DNA of 17,988 nucleotides from an uncultured Acidimicrobiaceae bacterium (GCA_903907185.1 CAIVND010000253.1:1-17988); one strand, 5' to 3'. Positions 1-7,929 are shown, numbered from the stretch's first letter. Notes: a model not told the origin generated them from the letters alone. Program-made: numbers and translations.

Positions 1-339
1 CTCGCTCGTCGTGCCGTTGCGGAAAATCTCTCGGTTCGGATTCTCGAACAGCTTGTCCGCGAGGCAATGGGGGAGTTGGTTGACCGTGATGATGTGCCTC
101 CCGTGCCGCCAGCTGGGGGGAGTTCCAAGGCAGCAGGGAGTCGATCAGCGAGCGTCCCGGTGCGAGCAGCTGGTGTTCTTGAGCTTGAACAGCTCCTCGC
201 TGACCATCTCAGTACTCGTGTGCAGGTGACCCTTGGTGGTCGACATGGGAAAATTGCCATTGAATTTGCAAATATTGAAGATCTCGAGCGGATCTATCGA
301 ACGATGTTGGGGGCCGAAGGTCCAGTCAATAACCATTGA
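1..339 (+). CDS. parB: Chromosome-partitioning protein ParB, C-terminal part
   Basis: ParB binds centromere-like parS sites near the origin and spreads as a CTP-dependent clamp. With ParA it segregates the origin. Only the last 112 codons are in the window; the frame is open from base 1. The opening residues (ARRAVAENLSVRILEQLVRE) match the helices that follow the ParB helix-turn-helix. A low-complexity Pro/Gly/Ser linker comes next. The end, with ELEQLLADHLSTRV and GRHGKIAIEFANIEDLERIY, is the typical C-terminal dimerisation domain. The gene is convergent with the CwlM-like gene downstream, an arrangement close to that of mycobacteria. Its N-terminal CTP-binding and HTH domains lie outside the window. 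The family call is secure; the upstream neighbour (parA expected) cannot be seen. Confidence 0.92.
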   Translation, partial: LARRAVAENLSVRILEQLVREAMGELVDRDDVPPVPPAGGSSKAAGSRSASVPVRAAGVLELEQLLADHLSTRVQVTLGGRHGKIAIEFANIEDLERIYRTMLGAEGPVNNH

Positions 340-352
340 TTGCCCTGCCGAA

Positions 353-375
353 CAGGTCATCACTGCGATGACCTG
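353..375. terminator. Hairpin after parB, candidate bidirectional terminator
   Basis: CAGGTCATC and GATGACCTG form a perfect 9-bp inverted repeat around a 5-base loop, starting 14 bases after the parB stop. It lies between two convergent genes, where a shared terminator is expected. There is no T-run on either side, so classic intrinsic termination is uncertain. Confidence 0.45.
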
Positions 376-400
376 CGAATGATTGGATTATCTCTCAGGT

Positions 401-447
401 ATAACTCCAGAGTTATCCACAACCTGTGCATGAGGTTGTGAGTTATC
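401..447. repeat. Inverted and direct repeat cluster with a perfect DnaA box
   Basis: ATAACTC (401-407) and GAGTTAT (410-416) are perfect inverted repeats two bases apart. CACAACCT (418-425) and AGGTTGTG (433-440) form an 8-bp stem with a 7-base loop. GAGTTATC occurs at 410-417 and again at 440-447, flanking that stem. TTATCCACA at 413-421 is an exact match to the DnaA-box consensus. The pieces overlap, so alternative pairings exclude one another. The cluster touches the stop codon of the CwlM-like gene. Its role is unknown: terminator, DnaA site or both. Confidence 0.5.
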
Positions 448-1460
448 TAGCAGAAGTTGAGGTCGACCCAAGCACCAAGTGAGGCGACAATAACCCGTGC
501 CAGTGCCGCAGTCTGCTGCACGACAACGGTCGGTGACCCCAGTTGAACTTCAATTGCCGACATTCGGGTCTCGCGAAGTATCGGTAGCGCCATGCCACAG
601 ATCCCAGCATCGTCAAGCCCGAGGGCCGCTGGGAGGCGCTCCTGAACAATCTCGGCGAGCTGTCGACTTGTAACAGATTCGTAATGAAAGCCGGAGTAGA
701 ACGCGGTGGTGCAACTCGTCCGCTCTGGTGCAATCCGAATTGAGATAAAGCAGTCAGCGTTCGCCGTGTTTGCCGCTGTTGCCTGCCGTGAGGGGTTTGG
801 GTCGTGTAACTCAAGTGCTCGAGCTCCCGCGAGGCGAAGACCTCGACAGATCGCGACAACACCGGGGGCAAACCCGCCAACTTCGCCGATTGCGAACTCT
901 CTCGAGGCAAGGGTTCGATTTCCGGTCTCAAGTACCTGTAGCCGCTCGCGTAGTGAGGAGACGAGGAACCCACCACCCTCAGGTGATTGCACCCGGAGAA
1001 GATCGGAGAGCGTCTTCGCTCCACACATGCCGTCGATGGGCAGACCTGCGTTGCGTTGAAAATCCTTCAGTGCGTCGGCGGTGTGGTTACCAAAGATTCC
1101 GTCGATGAGACCGGGATCGAATCCCAATGTCGATAGACGCCGCTGCAGGTCAGCGACGTCGTCACCGCGAAGCATTGGGTCGCGTCGGTACAGAAGGCGG
1201 TCGCCGAGCTCGTAGCCTGCCTCGACGAGAGCGGACCATGTCTGCTTGTCGCAGATCCCGGTAACGGCGATCGCTCGGCGCTCTTGGAAGTTTCGTACCG
1301 CGGCGCTCGTACTCGCTCCGAAAGTTCCGGGCGAGTCTTCGCAGGGCAGGTCAACCTCGGCAAGACGAAACTGCAGGTCAAGCACGGTATTTCCCAGCGA
1401 GCCAATGGCAAGTGGGAGCGACTCTATCTCCGTAGATACCTCGTGATTATCCGTTGCCAT
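447..1460 (-). CDS. cwlM: CwlM-like protein: two peptidoglycan-binding domains plus degenerate amidase domain
   Basis: The 337-residue protein has no signal peptide or membrane segment. Two peptidoglycan-binding-domain-1 repeats are visible at about residues 20-80 and 95-155 (DLQRRLSTLGFDPGLIDGIF, then FQRNAGLPIDG). An Amidase_3-like fold follows from about 165 (ANADCFISIRIAP, then SAIEVQLG near 301-308). In active amidases the first zinc ligand sits in a DPGHGG-like motif, which I cannot find. The second sits in SIHA, here SIRI with Arg242. The C-terminal catalytic-type Glu304 remains. In mycobacteria, CwlM beside trx and parB is a cytoplasmic regulator that activates MurA and contacts MurJ; the same neighbourhood and a nearby murJ support that role here. 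ATG start 34 bases after trxA; no convincing ribosome binding site. Likely co-transcribed with trxA. Confidence 0.8.
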   Translation of the reverse strand: MATDNHEVSTEIESLPLAIGSLGNTVLDLQFRLAEVDLPCEDSPGTFGASTSAAVRNFQERRAIAVTGICDKQTWSALVEAGYELGDRLLYRRDPMLRGDDVADLQRRLSTLGFDPGLIDGIFGNHTADALKDFQRNAGLPIDGMCGAKTLSDLLRVQSPEGGGFLVSSLRERLQVLETGNRTLASREFAIGEVGGFAPGVVAICRGLRLAGARALELHDPNPSRQATAANTANADCFISIRIAPERTSCTTAFYSGFHYESVTSRQLAEIVQERLPAALGLDDAGICGMALPILRETRMSAIEVQLGSPTVVVQQTAALARVIVASLGAWVDLNFC

Positions 1461-1494
1461 GATGGCTTAGTGGAGTGGGTACCCTTCGAAAGAT

Positions 1495-1821
1495 TTAGAG
1501 ATGTGATTCGATGTCGGCAAGTAGCGCGGTCTTCGACTTCGCACCGACGATCCGCATAACCGGCTCTCCATCTTTAAAGAGAATCATCGTCGGAATGCTC
1601 ATTACCTCAAAGCGCTGAGCCGTTCGAATGTTGTCGTCGACGTTCAGCTTGCCGATCGTGACCTTGCCAGCGTTCTCCGAAGCGATCTCATCGAGGATCG
1701 GTGCAACCATCTTGCAAGGTCCACACCACTCGGCCCAGAAGTCTACGAGTACCGGGGTACTTGAGGTCTTGATCTGCTCGTCAAATGTGTTGTCGGTGAT
1801 GGTGATCGTTGAATCTGACAC
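1495..1821 (-). CDS. trxA: Thioredoxin
   Basis: Small cytoplasmic dithiol protein that reduces disulfides in enzymes such as ribonucleotide reductase; it is re-reduced by the thioredoxin reductase encoded just upstream. Length is 108 residues, the family norm. The active site WCGPC is at residues 32-36, with the buried Asp in LVDFWAEW and the cis-proline loop SIPT at 75-78. The start is GTG at 1821, chosen because GGGAGG lies about five bases ahead of it and because the N-terminus then matches other thioredoxins. It follows trxB by 112 bases, a gap that holds a good promoter candidate, and it is followed by the CwlM-like gene after 34 bases. Confidence 0.97.
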   Translation of the reverse strand: MSDSTITITDNTFDEQIKTSSTPVLVDFWAEWCGPCKMVAPILDEIASENAGKVTIGKLNVDDNIRTAQRFEVMSIPTMILFKDGEPVMRIVGAKSKTALLADIESHL

Positions 1822-1843
1822 GTTGCCTCCCTGGCTAACTACT

Positions 1844-1871
1844 TATATAAAGATCTTGGCACTCTTCTCAA
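1844..1871 (-). promoter_or_regulatory. Candidate sigma-70 type promoter for trxA
   Basis: Read on the minus strand, TTGAGA (bases 1866-1871) and TATATA (1844-1849) are 16 bases apart and precede the trxA GTG by about 22 bases. The upstream part of the gap also has GGCACT/AGTGCC arms around a 14-base loop. This would allow trxA and the CwlM-like gene to be expressed independently of the long upstream operon. Confidence 0.5.
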
Positions 1872-1933
1872 CGCCAAAGTGCCCGCCACTATTCCAAAGA
1901 GATGAGAAGTTCCTGTCTCACCCTACCGATAGT

Positions 1934-2911
1934 TCAGCTGTGCTCCGGTATATCTTCGAGGAAATGCTCGACATCGATCGCTGCCATGCATCCCGAGCCA
2001 GCGGCGGTAATCGCCTGGCGGTAGAGCGAATCCTGGACATCGCCACAGGCAAAGACCCCTTCGATGTTGGTATGGCTGCCCTCATGGGTAGTGAGATATC
2101 CAGCCTCGTCCATATCGAGCTGACCCTTGAAAAGACCAGTGTTCGGTGAGTGGCCAATAGCAATAAAGCAGCCATCGACGGCAAGGACAGATTCCTCACC
2201 GGTGAGAGTGTCCCGTAGAGCGAGCTCGGTGACTTTGGTCTCACCGATGATCCGAGTGACCTCCGAGTTCCAACGGAAGTTGATCTTCTCATTCGAGCGT
2301 GCCCGTTCCTGCATGATCTTTGAGGCACGGAGCTCACCGCGGCGGTGAATAAGCGTGACGGAGCTTCCGAACTTTGAAAGGAACATCGCCTCTTCGATGG
2401 CGGAGTCGCCTCCACCAATGACGGCGATCGGTTGATTGCGAAAGAAGAAGCCATCACAGGTGGCGCAGGTGGAAACACCATGGCCAAGAAGCTCCATCTC
2501 ACCTGGCACCCCAAGCATGAGTGACTGTGCGCCAGTTGCAACGATCACAGATTTTGCGAGATGGCTTGGTTCATCGGCGGACGGATCTCCAACCCAGATG
2601 CGAAATGGGCGTGAGCTGAGATCGATCTTTGAGACCTTTACCGTCTCGATCTCCGCGCCAAAACGTTGGGCCTGTGCTCGAAAGTTGGCCATCAGCTCGG
2701 GGCCCATAATGCCGTCGACAAAGCCCGGAAAGTTCTCGATGTCGGTCGTAAGCATGAGCTGGCCACCCGGCTGATCGGTGGTCGAAGATGGCTCTCCCTC
2801 AAGGACAAGCGGACGCAAATCAGCTCGGGCGCAGTAGATTGCAGCGGTCAGGCCCGCCGGACCGGAGCCGATGATAATGACCTCGCGCACGGAAGTATCA
2901 GTGTTTGGCAC
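1934..2911 (-). CDS. trxB: Thioredoxin reductase
   Basis: FAD- and NADPH-dependent enzyme that reduces thioredoxin; 325 residues, the usual low-molecular-weight form. The FAD-binding GSGPAG is at residues 15-20, and the redox-active CATC is at 149-152 between two Rossmann domains. The NADPH site has GGGDSA at 166-171 and HRR at 189-191. The C-terminal FAD motif FACGDVQD is at 287-294. The start is GTG at 2911 with AAGAGG upstream. It overlaps the end of the small membrane protein gene by 14 bases, suggesting translational coupling. trxA follows, so substrate and enzyme are co-encoded as in mycobacteria and Streptomyces. Confidence 0.97.
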   Translation of the reverse strand: MPNTDTSVREVIIIGSGPAGLTAAIYCARADLRPLVLEGEPSSTTDQPGGQLMLTTDIENFPGFVDGIMGPELMANFRAQAQRFGAEIETVKVSKIDLSSRPFRIWVGDPSADEPSHLAKSVIVATGAQSLMLGVPGEMELLGHGVSTCATCDGFFFRNQPIAVIGGGDSAIEEAMFLSKFGSSVTLIHRRGELRASKIMQERARSNEKINFRWNSEVTRIIGETKVTELALRDTLTGEESVLAVDGCFIAIGHSPNTGLFKGQLDMDEAGYLTTHEGSHTNIEGVFACGDVQDSLYRQAITAAGSGCMAAIDVEHFLEDIPEHS

Positions 2912-3191
2912 CGGAACGCCTCTTAGGTCGGCTCCGACGAAGCAGCATCAGTCCGACAGTGAGAAAGAACCCACCAAAGATGTAGTCCGTTATCCATACT
3001 CGGCCGGGAAAGACGGTCACGTCAAAGAGCCGGAACAGTCCGATCATTGCTGCGACGAAAACCGTTGCTGCGACGATCACCACAAAGGCACTGACGATCA
3101 GTCCTCGTACGGCGATCAACAGTGGTCGCACGGTTCGAGAGTGGAGTGTGTCGATGGATTCGTGAATCCAATTTGTGATCTGGTCGGTCAT
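2898..3191 (-). CDS. Small membrane protein with two predicted transmembrane helices
   Basis: I do not recognise a named family with certainty. From the ATG at 3191 the protein has 97 residues: a short amphipathic N-terminus (MTDQITNWIHESIDTLHSRT), a long hydrophobic segment (VSAFVVIVAATVFVAAMIGL), a polar turn, a second hydrophobic segment (IFGGFFLTVGLMLL), and a basic tail RRSRPKRRSGAKH. The layout resembles small two-helix proteins found in actinobacterial trx/mur neighbourhoods and annotated loosely as holin-like; that is resemblance only. A GTG at 3230 would add 13 residues, but neither start has a strong ribosome binding site. It lies about 100 bases after degV and overlaps trxB by 14 bases, so it is probably an operon member. 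Confidence 0.7.
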   Translation of the reverse strand: MTDQITNWIHESIDTLHSRTVRPLLIAVRGLIVSAFVVIVAATVFVAAMIGLFRLFDVTVFPGRVWITDYIFGGFFLTVGLMLLRRSRPKRRSGAKH

Positions 3192-3290
3192 GCTCTCACG
3201 TTGACCCTCTGTGTCTTCGGGATGTGCCACACGACGAGGTTAGACAATTACCGCTCGTCTCGTGTCATCTCTTGATGATCTTGATGGGAA

Positions 3291-4121
3291 CTAGTGCTTC
3301 TGGAATGCGACACCGATAGTACCGACTCCAGTGTGTGCACCGATCACCGGTCCCATTGAAGAGATGATGATCTCCTCGTCTACCTCCACCCCATCGAGAA
3401 GTTGAACAAAGTCCATGAGATCGTCGGCCAGTGCATGGATGACTGCGAGACGTGCAAGCGGCCCGGCATCTTTGACCTTGTCTGCGAGATAGTTGAGTGA
3501 GCGACTCCGAGTGCGTTGTTTCGACTCACCTTCAACGTGTCCGTGGCGCACCTCGACGATCGGCTTGATCGATAGGAGGGATCCGAAGAAGGCTTGAGCT
3601 GCTCCGATCCGACCGCCGCGCCGTAGATTCTCGAGCGTGTTGAGGGTGCCAAAGGTGAAGATCTTTTCCCGGACGGTTTCGAGGTGCTCCACAAAGCTCT
3701 CAAGATCAGTCGCCTGGTCACGTGTCGCGAGCGCCTCAAGAACGAGGAGCCCCTGGCCCATTGTTGCGTTTCGCGAGTCGATTACACTGACATGATCTAC
3801 ACACTCGGCTGCTCCGAGCACAGCACTTCGATAGGTTCCTGAGAGCTCACCGGAGATGTTGATACACACCACCCCGGTACAGCCTTGTTCGAACAGATCA
3901 TTAAAGGCCTGTTGAAAGGCTCCAGGAGCGGGCGCGGCGGTCGTCGGAAGTTCATTTGATTTCTGAACGAGTTGCCAAAATTCATCTCCGGTCAGCAGGC
4001 GAAGTTCGGCGGGGTCTCTATCGCCAAGGCGGACGTCGAGTGGAACGGAAATGACGTCCGCTTGCCCGAAGACGGACGGGGGCAAGTCGCTTGAGCTGTC
4101 GGTCACGACTCCGATTCTCAC
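3291..4121 (-). CDS. DegV family fatty-acid-binding protein
   Basis: DegV/FakB-like proteins bind a single fatty acid in the cytoplasm and, with the kinase FakA, present it for phosphorylation. The 276 residues are a normal length. Family signatures run in order: VVTDSSSDLP at 5-14, TTAAPAPGAF at 60-69, ISGELSGTYRSA at 89-100, NLRRGGRIG in the middle, LLSIKPI, and the closing GPVIGAHTGVGTIGVAF. The start is GTG at 4121, preceded by AAAGGGGAA at proper spacing and giving the canonical N-terminus. This places the first 104 bases inside the end of the murJ frame. No fakA-like (DAK domain) gene is in the window, so its partner is unknown. Mycobacteria have sigM and its anti-sigma factor in this slot. 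Confidence 0.92.
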   Translation of the reverse strand: MRIGVVTDSSSDLPPSVFGQADVISVPLDVRLGDRDPAELRLLTGDEFWQLVQKSNELPTTAAPAPGAFQQAFNDLFEQGCTGVVCINISGELSGTYRSAVLGAAECVDHVSVIDSRNATMGQGLLVLEALATRDQATDLESFVEHLETVREKIFTFGTLNTLENLRRGGRIGAAQAFFGSLLSIKPIVEVRHGHVEGESKQRTRSRSLNYLADKVKDAGPLARLAVIHALADDLMDFVQLLDGVEVDEEIIISSMGPVIGAHTGVGTIGVAFQKH

Positions 4122-5784
4122 GGGTTCCCCTTTGGTAGTTTGCGATTGGGACGACGACTTGATTCTGCTTCACCCTGCGTCGAGTTACCGCGCGCCGAGC
4201 ATCAAAAAGTGCGCCAACGCCTGCGCCAACGACGTAGGCAGCTACTCCGACGATCACCGCGAAGATGAGTCGCACCCAACCGCTTAGCCCGGTGCCGACG
4301 CCAACCACGGCGACGACAAAAGCAACCACGAGTGCCATGAACAGGCTGAGCGTGATCGCTCGAAGCGATGAACGGAGCATTCCTCGACCACCTACGGTGC
4401 CGAGTCGTCGGCGAAGAAGATAGACGGCGCCGAGTGCGGAGACCGTGTAGGCGATCGAGTAGGAGAGAGCAAGGCCCTGAACGCCAAGTGGATGAAAGAG
4501 CGCGATGGCGAGCACGATATTGAGACCGTTCTCGACGAGATAGAGACAGAAGGTTGTCCTTGAGTCACGCATCGCCTGAAAGGTCCGAGTCGCGAGAAAA
4601 AAGACACAGAATCCGGGCAGACCAAGGGCAAAGAGGATGAGCACCGCCCCCGTTAACTTGGCGCCTGACGGGCCAAGGTGGCCGTGCTGCAAGATCAGAG
4701 TCATCGCTGGACGGCCGAGAAGGAGATATCCAACGACACAGGGAAGGACCAGGGTCAACACCTGCGCAGTGGCCTTTCCAAAGCGAGTTCCGACAAGAGC
4801 AATGTCATTGTTTGAAAAAGCGCGGGCAATATCAGGTGTGGCGATTGCGATGATCGACGTCGCTGCGATCGCAAAGGGGAATTGAAAGAAGGTGAACGCG
4901 TAGGTGTACACACTCACACCACCGAGGTGTGTAGCCAGAGCCATGATGAAAAACACGGCGACTTGGTTGGCGAGAACAAGCGCAAAGGTCCAACCGGACA
5001 TCGAGAGGATCATCGATACCGCAGGATCATCTGGCCGAAGTCGCACATGGAGCCGAAGTCCACATCGTCGGATCGCGGGAATGAGCGCGCAGGCCTGAAG
5101 ACCAACCGCAAGGCTCGTTCCAACTCCAAGAAAGATGATCAAAGGTTGATGCGCTGAGGCAACAGCTGCGCTGGTGGTGTGTGCGAGAACTGCAAAGGTC
5201 GCCAGCACAATAATCCCAACGACGTTGTTGATGATTGGGACGATGCCCGCAAGAACAAATCGGTCTTGTGTCGCCAGCACCGCAGTCATCAGACTGATTG
5301 CACCATAAAAGAGCAGCTGCGGCGCAAAGAGTCGAAGCAGCTCCACTGTTACCGATCGCTCAGCGAGATCGTTGAGACCAACGGTGTAGAGATCGACGAT
5401 CGCCGGGGCAAGGAGCACAAAACAAACCGTTGCAACGATGAGCATGGCAAACGAGACCGTAAGAACAGCAGAGATTGAGTCGGTGGACTCCTTAGAGGAA
5501 CTCTTTGTGATTCGATCGACAAAGACGGGTACGAAGGTAGCGGAGAGCACACCGCCGAGTACAAGATCGTGGATCATGTTCGGTGTGTTGTTCGAAAGGT
5601 TAAACGCATCAGCGAGGTTTGAGGCACCGAGCGCGTAGGCAATAACGACGAGTCGGAGAAGTCCGGTGAACCTTGAGATGATGGTGCCGCCGGCGGTGAG
5701 GAGGGTAGCGCGCCCGAGCTGGCGTTGCCTCGGGGTCTGTACGCGTTCTGGAGCTCCGCGTCTGCTATCCGTCGGTGGCGTCAT
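4018..5784 (-). CDS. murJ: Lipid II flippase MurJ (MviN family)
   Basis: Polytopic membrane protein of the MOP superfamily that moves lipid II outward for peptidoglycan synthesis. Length is 588 residues with about 14 hydrophobic helices. The N-terminal signature ISRFTGLLRLVVIAYALGAS, then ADAFNLSNNTPNMIHDLVLG and LSATFVPVF, is typical of actinobacterial MurJ. The protein stops shortly after the last helix; there is no C-terminal pseudokinase domain as in mycobacterial MviN. ATG at 5784 overlaps the TGA of the upstream gene (ATGA), implying coupled translation. The last 34 residues overlap degV and include 12 arginines, so the true end may differ if there is a frameshift. Fits with the CwlM-like regulator in the same operon. 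Confidence 0.93.
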   Translation of the reverse strand: MTPPTDSRRGAPERVQTPRQRQLGRATLLTAGGTIISRFTGLLRLVVIAYALGASNLADAFNLSNNTPNMIHDLVLGGVLSATFVPVFVDRITKSSSKESTDSISAVLTVSFAMLIVATVCFVLLAPAIVDLYTVGLNDLAERSVTVELLRLFAPQLLFYGAISLMTAVLATQDRFVLAGIVPIINNVVGIIVLATFAVLAHTTSAAVASAHQPLIIFLGVGTSLAVGLQACALIPAIRRCGLRLHVRLRPDDPAVSMILSMSGWTFALVLANQVAVFFIMALATHLGGVSVYTYAFTFFQFPFAIAATSIIAIATPDIARAFSNNDIALVGTRFGKATAQVLTLVLPCVVGYLLLGRPAMTLILQHGHLGPSGAKLTGAVLILFALGLPGFCVFFLATRTFQAMRDSRTTFCLYLVENGLNIVLAIALFHPLGVQGLALSYSIAYTVSALGAVYLLRRRLGTVGGRGMLRSSLRAITLSLFMALVVAFVVAVVGVGTGLSGWVRLIFAVIVGVAAYVVGAGVGALFDARRAVTRRRVKQNQVVVPIANYQRGTRENRSRDRQLKRLAPVRLRASGRHFRSTRRPPWR

Positions 5785-7880
5785 TGAGGTATCGACCCAG
5801 CTTTCCCTGTTTGAGCAGGACTTTTCGCTAGTTTCTCACGTCGATGCTTAAAGATCGAGCGAGACCACCAGAGTGCAAGAACCAAGAGCGCTCCAGCACT
5901 CAGGCCGATCGCGACTCCCGAGGCAGCAGTTGAGGTGATGTCGAACTCTGAGGGCCCAAGGAGCACTGTCGTCTCCTTGGGAGCAAGTAGTTCAAGGGTA
6001 AAGCTGTACCCACCCGACGACCTTGTACTGACTTTGAGGACCTCGTTCGTGTCGCGTGTCGTCAAGGTGAGGTGCTGGCGAGCCTCTGACGGAGGGAAGT
6101 CGATGCTTGAGCTCTTGATCTTCAAGTCGACGTGCACCGGAAAGCTGGGGCCTGAGTAGTGAATGGTGACCGGAATCTTTCCGTTTGACGAGGTGAAGGT
6201 GACATGGGAACTTCCCGAAAGCCGAAGGTTGCCTGCGATCGTGGCAAGCGCAGCTTTCGGGGCGTCAAAATATTTGAGGCGTTGTCGGCCGGTGAGTCCA
6301 ACTGCCTCGCCGCTAAAGATCTCCCCCGTAAGCTCGGTAAGAAGTGTGTGATCGGCAGGAGTTATCGCCCGCATGCTGTTGAGATGGCTGTAGGCACCAC
6401 GAAGAATCTTCGGGTCTACCCGGGAACTAGCTCGAGCAGGGTTTAACGATGCTGATTCGGGCCCTTTGTCTGAGCCGATTGGGACGTTCTTTGTCAGTGT
6501 GTCAAGTGTGACCGGCGCGAGGATCGGATCGGCCCGGATTCCCGCGAGGAGGGTAGTGATGAACGCATTGGAGTTTGCCCACTTGGACGGCACAACCACT
6601 ACGCCTCGCGGTTGACCCCCGCGGGGATCTTCAAAGTAGGTCTGCGAGAGATCGGCGAGCAGTTGGTGTGCGGCAAGATGGGCGGTGGTAGTAGTCGTGC
6701 TGGCTTCGGAGTAACCGAGATCGATCGCCAAGCCAAGCTGGCCTGCATCTGAACAGGGTGATGAGGTATTAGCGAGGTGAAAGGGAGCGCTTGCGGTGCC
6801 TCCATTCCCACCGATTGAGAGGTCTGTAAGAGGAAGCGCAATCGCGCAGACACCGTTCTTTGCGAGCAGTGATGCGGCATCGATCCCCACGGGAGCTAGA
6901 GACAGGTAAGGGGTTCGAGACACCGTGGTGCGAAGTAGGAGCGAGGTCAACTTTCTTGTGAGCGCCATCTGTGCATTGAACTCCTTCGCTGCGCTCCCAA
7001 CTCCAACGATGAGTGCGTCAAGATCGATCGGTGCATACGGCGTCATGAGGAGTTCGTCGCGTTCGGTGTGCAGCGCGATACGGCGAAGCGCAACGATCGC
7101 TGCATGTGCTTGGGGAGCGTCCGGGGCCTTTGCATTGACATCGGCTTGGAGCCGTTCAAGAAGCCGTCCATAGACGTTGAGGGAGACGATGTTCTCTGGT
7201 GAGCTCACTACGGCATGAACCACGCTGTTGATAGCGGTCGCCTCCGGGAGCGAAAGCGGTGCGGAACTGTGGAGTGCGTCTGGCGGAAGATCAAGTGGAA
7301 GTGCAAGTGCCACAGAGAGACGTTGCGCACTCGCATCACCACTTAGATAGATAAGCGAGGTCGTCAGTGATGCGAGCTGCTGTCCGTTGGCTCGATTGAT
7401 GAGTGAAATCGCTACCGGATAGACCCCGTCGCAGATGCCCGAGAGGCAATCAAGTCTGAGTGTGCGAAAGGCCTTTGGGCCAGTTGAGGTGCCCGAAGGC
7501 GTCTGCACGCGAAAGTGAATCGTTGGGGCGAGCGCAATGTCATTTAACGTCTCGGTTGGTCCAGCGGCTAAAGGTTGATGTTCAAGCGCATATCGACTGA
7601 GCAGACGTGGGTAGAGCCCAACGCGCAGCACGAGGTTGCTGGCTGGGACCGAGGAGACAGCTGTGGCGGAGAGGCTAAATCCTGAGGTCGGCGTGACGAT
7701 GCTCGACTGATCGTTGAGGATGATCGAACCCACATTTGGGGGTTGAGCCTCGGCCGAGGAGAGGGGAATGACGAGCAAGGAAAAGAGGATGGAGGCGCCA
7801 ATACACACCGCCGAGATGGGGTGGAGAAGGGTCCGTTGGCGGCGTAGTGGTGGCGCGCTGGTGAGTTGAACCGTAATCAT
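5781..7880 (-). CDS. Large secreted, membrane-anchored protein, DUF6049-like
   Basis: Protein of 699 residues with no known enzymatic motif that I can see. The N-terminus has a basic stretch (PLRRQRT), a hydrophobic core (CIGASILFSLLVIPLSS) and a likely cleavage site at AEA-Q. The body is Ser/Thr/Ala/Leu-rich, with beta-sandwich-like parts, and should be extracellular. A single C-terminal helix (GVAIGLSAGALLVLALWWSR, about 655-674) is followed by a basic cytoplasmic tail. Size, topology and position directly before murJ match the actinobacterial proteins called DUF6049 (Rv3909 position in Mycobacterium tuberculosis). The link to cell-wall assembly is inferred from context. It is the first gene of the reverse operon, divergent from the deacetylase gene with 61 bases between them. 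Confidence 0.75.
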   Translation of the reverse strand: MITVQLTSAPPLRRQRTLLHPISAVCIGASILFSLLVIPLSSAEAQPPNVGSIILNDQSSIVTPTSGFSLSATAVSSVPASNLVLRVGLYPRLLSRYALEHQPLAAGPTETLNDIALAPTIHFRVQTPSGTSTGPKAFRTLRLDCLSGICDGVYPVAISLINRANGQQLASLTTSLIYLSGDASAQRLSVALALPLDLPPDALHSSAPLSLPEATAINSVVHAVVSSPENIVSLNVYGRLLERLQADVNAKAPDAPQAHAAIVALRRIALHTERDELLMTPYAPIDLDALIVGVGSAAKEFNAQMALTRKLTSLLLRTTVSRTPYLSLAPVGIDAASLLAKNGVCAIALPLTDLSIGGNGGTASAPFHLANTSSPCSDAGQLGLAIDLGYSEASTTTTTAHLAAHQLLADLSQTYFEDPRGGQPRGVVVVPSKWANSNAFITTLLAGIRADPILAPVTLDTLTKNVPIGSDKGPESASLNPARASSRVDPKILRGAYSHLNSMRAITPADHTLLTELTGEIFSGEAVGLTGRQRLKYFDAPKAALATIAGNLRLSGSSHVTFTSSNGKIPVTIHYSGPSFPVHVDLKIKSSSIDFPPSEARQHLTLTTRDTNEVLKVSTRSSGGYSFTLELLAPKETTVLLGPSEFDITSTAASGVAIGLSAGALLVLALWWSRSIFKHRREKLAKSPAQTGKAGSIPQ

Positions 7881-7929
7881 CCGAGCCTACTGGCGCCTCT
7901 CTCATGGGGAGAGTCGGCAGTGATCGCTG

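Noticed and set aside
443..1024. 193-codon minus-strand frame overlapping the CwlM-like gene
   Set aside because: Same strand, different frame; Ser/Arg-rich with no domain, while the longer frame has two peptidoglycan-binding repeats.
1918..2541. 207-codon frame inside trxB
   Set aside because: Overlaps the intact thioredoxin reductase frame and encodes a Ser/Arg-rich, domain-free product.
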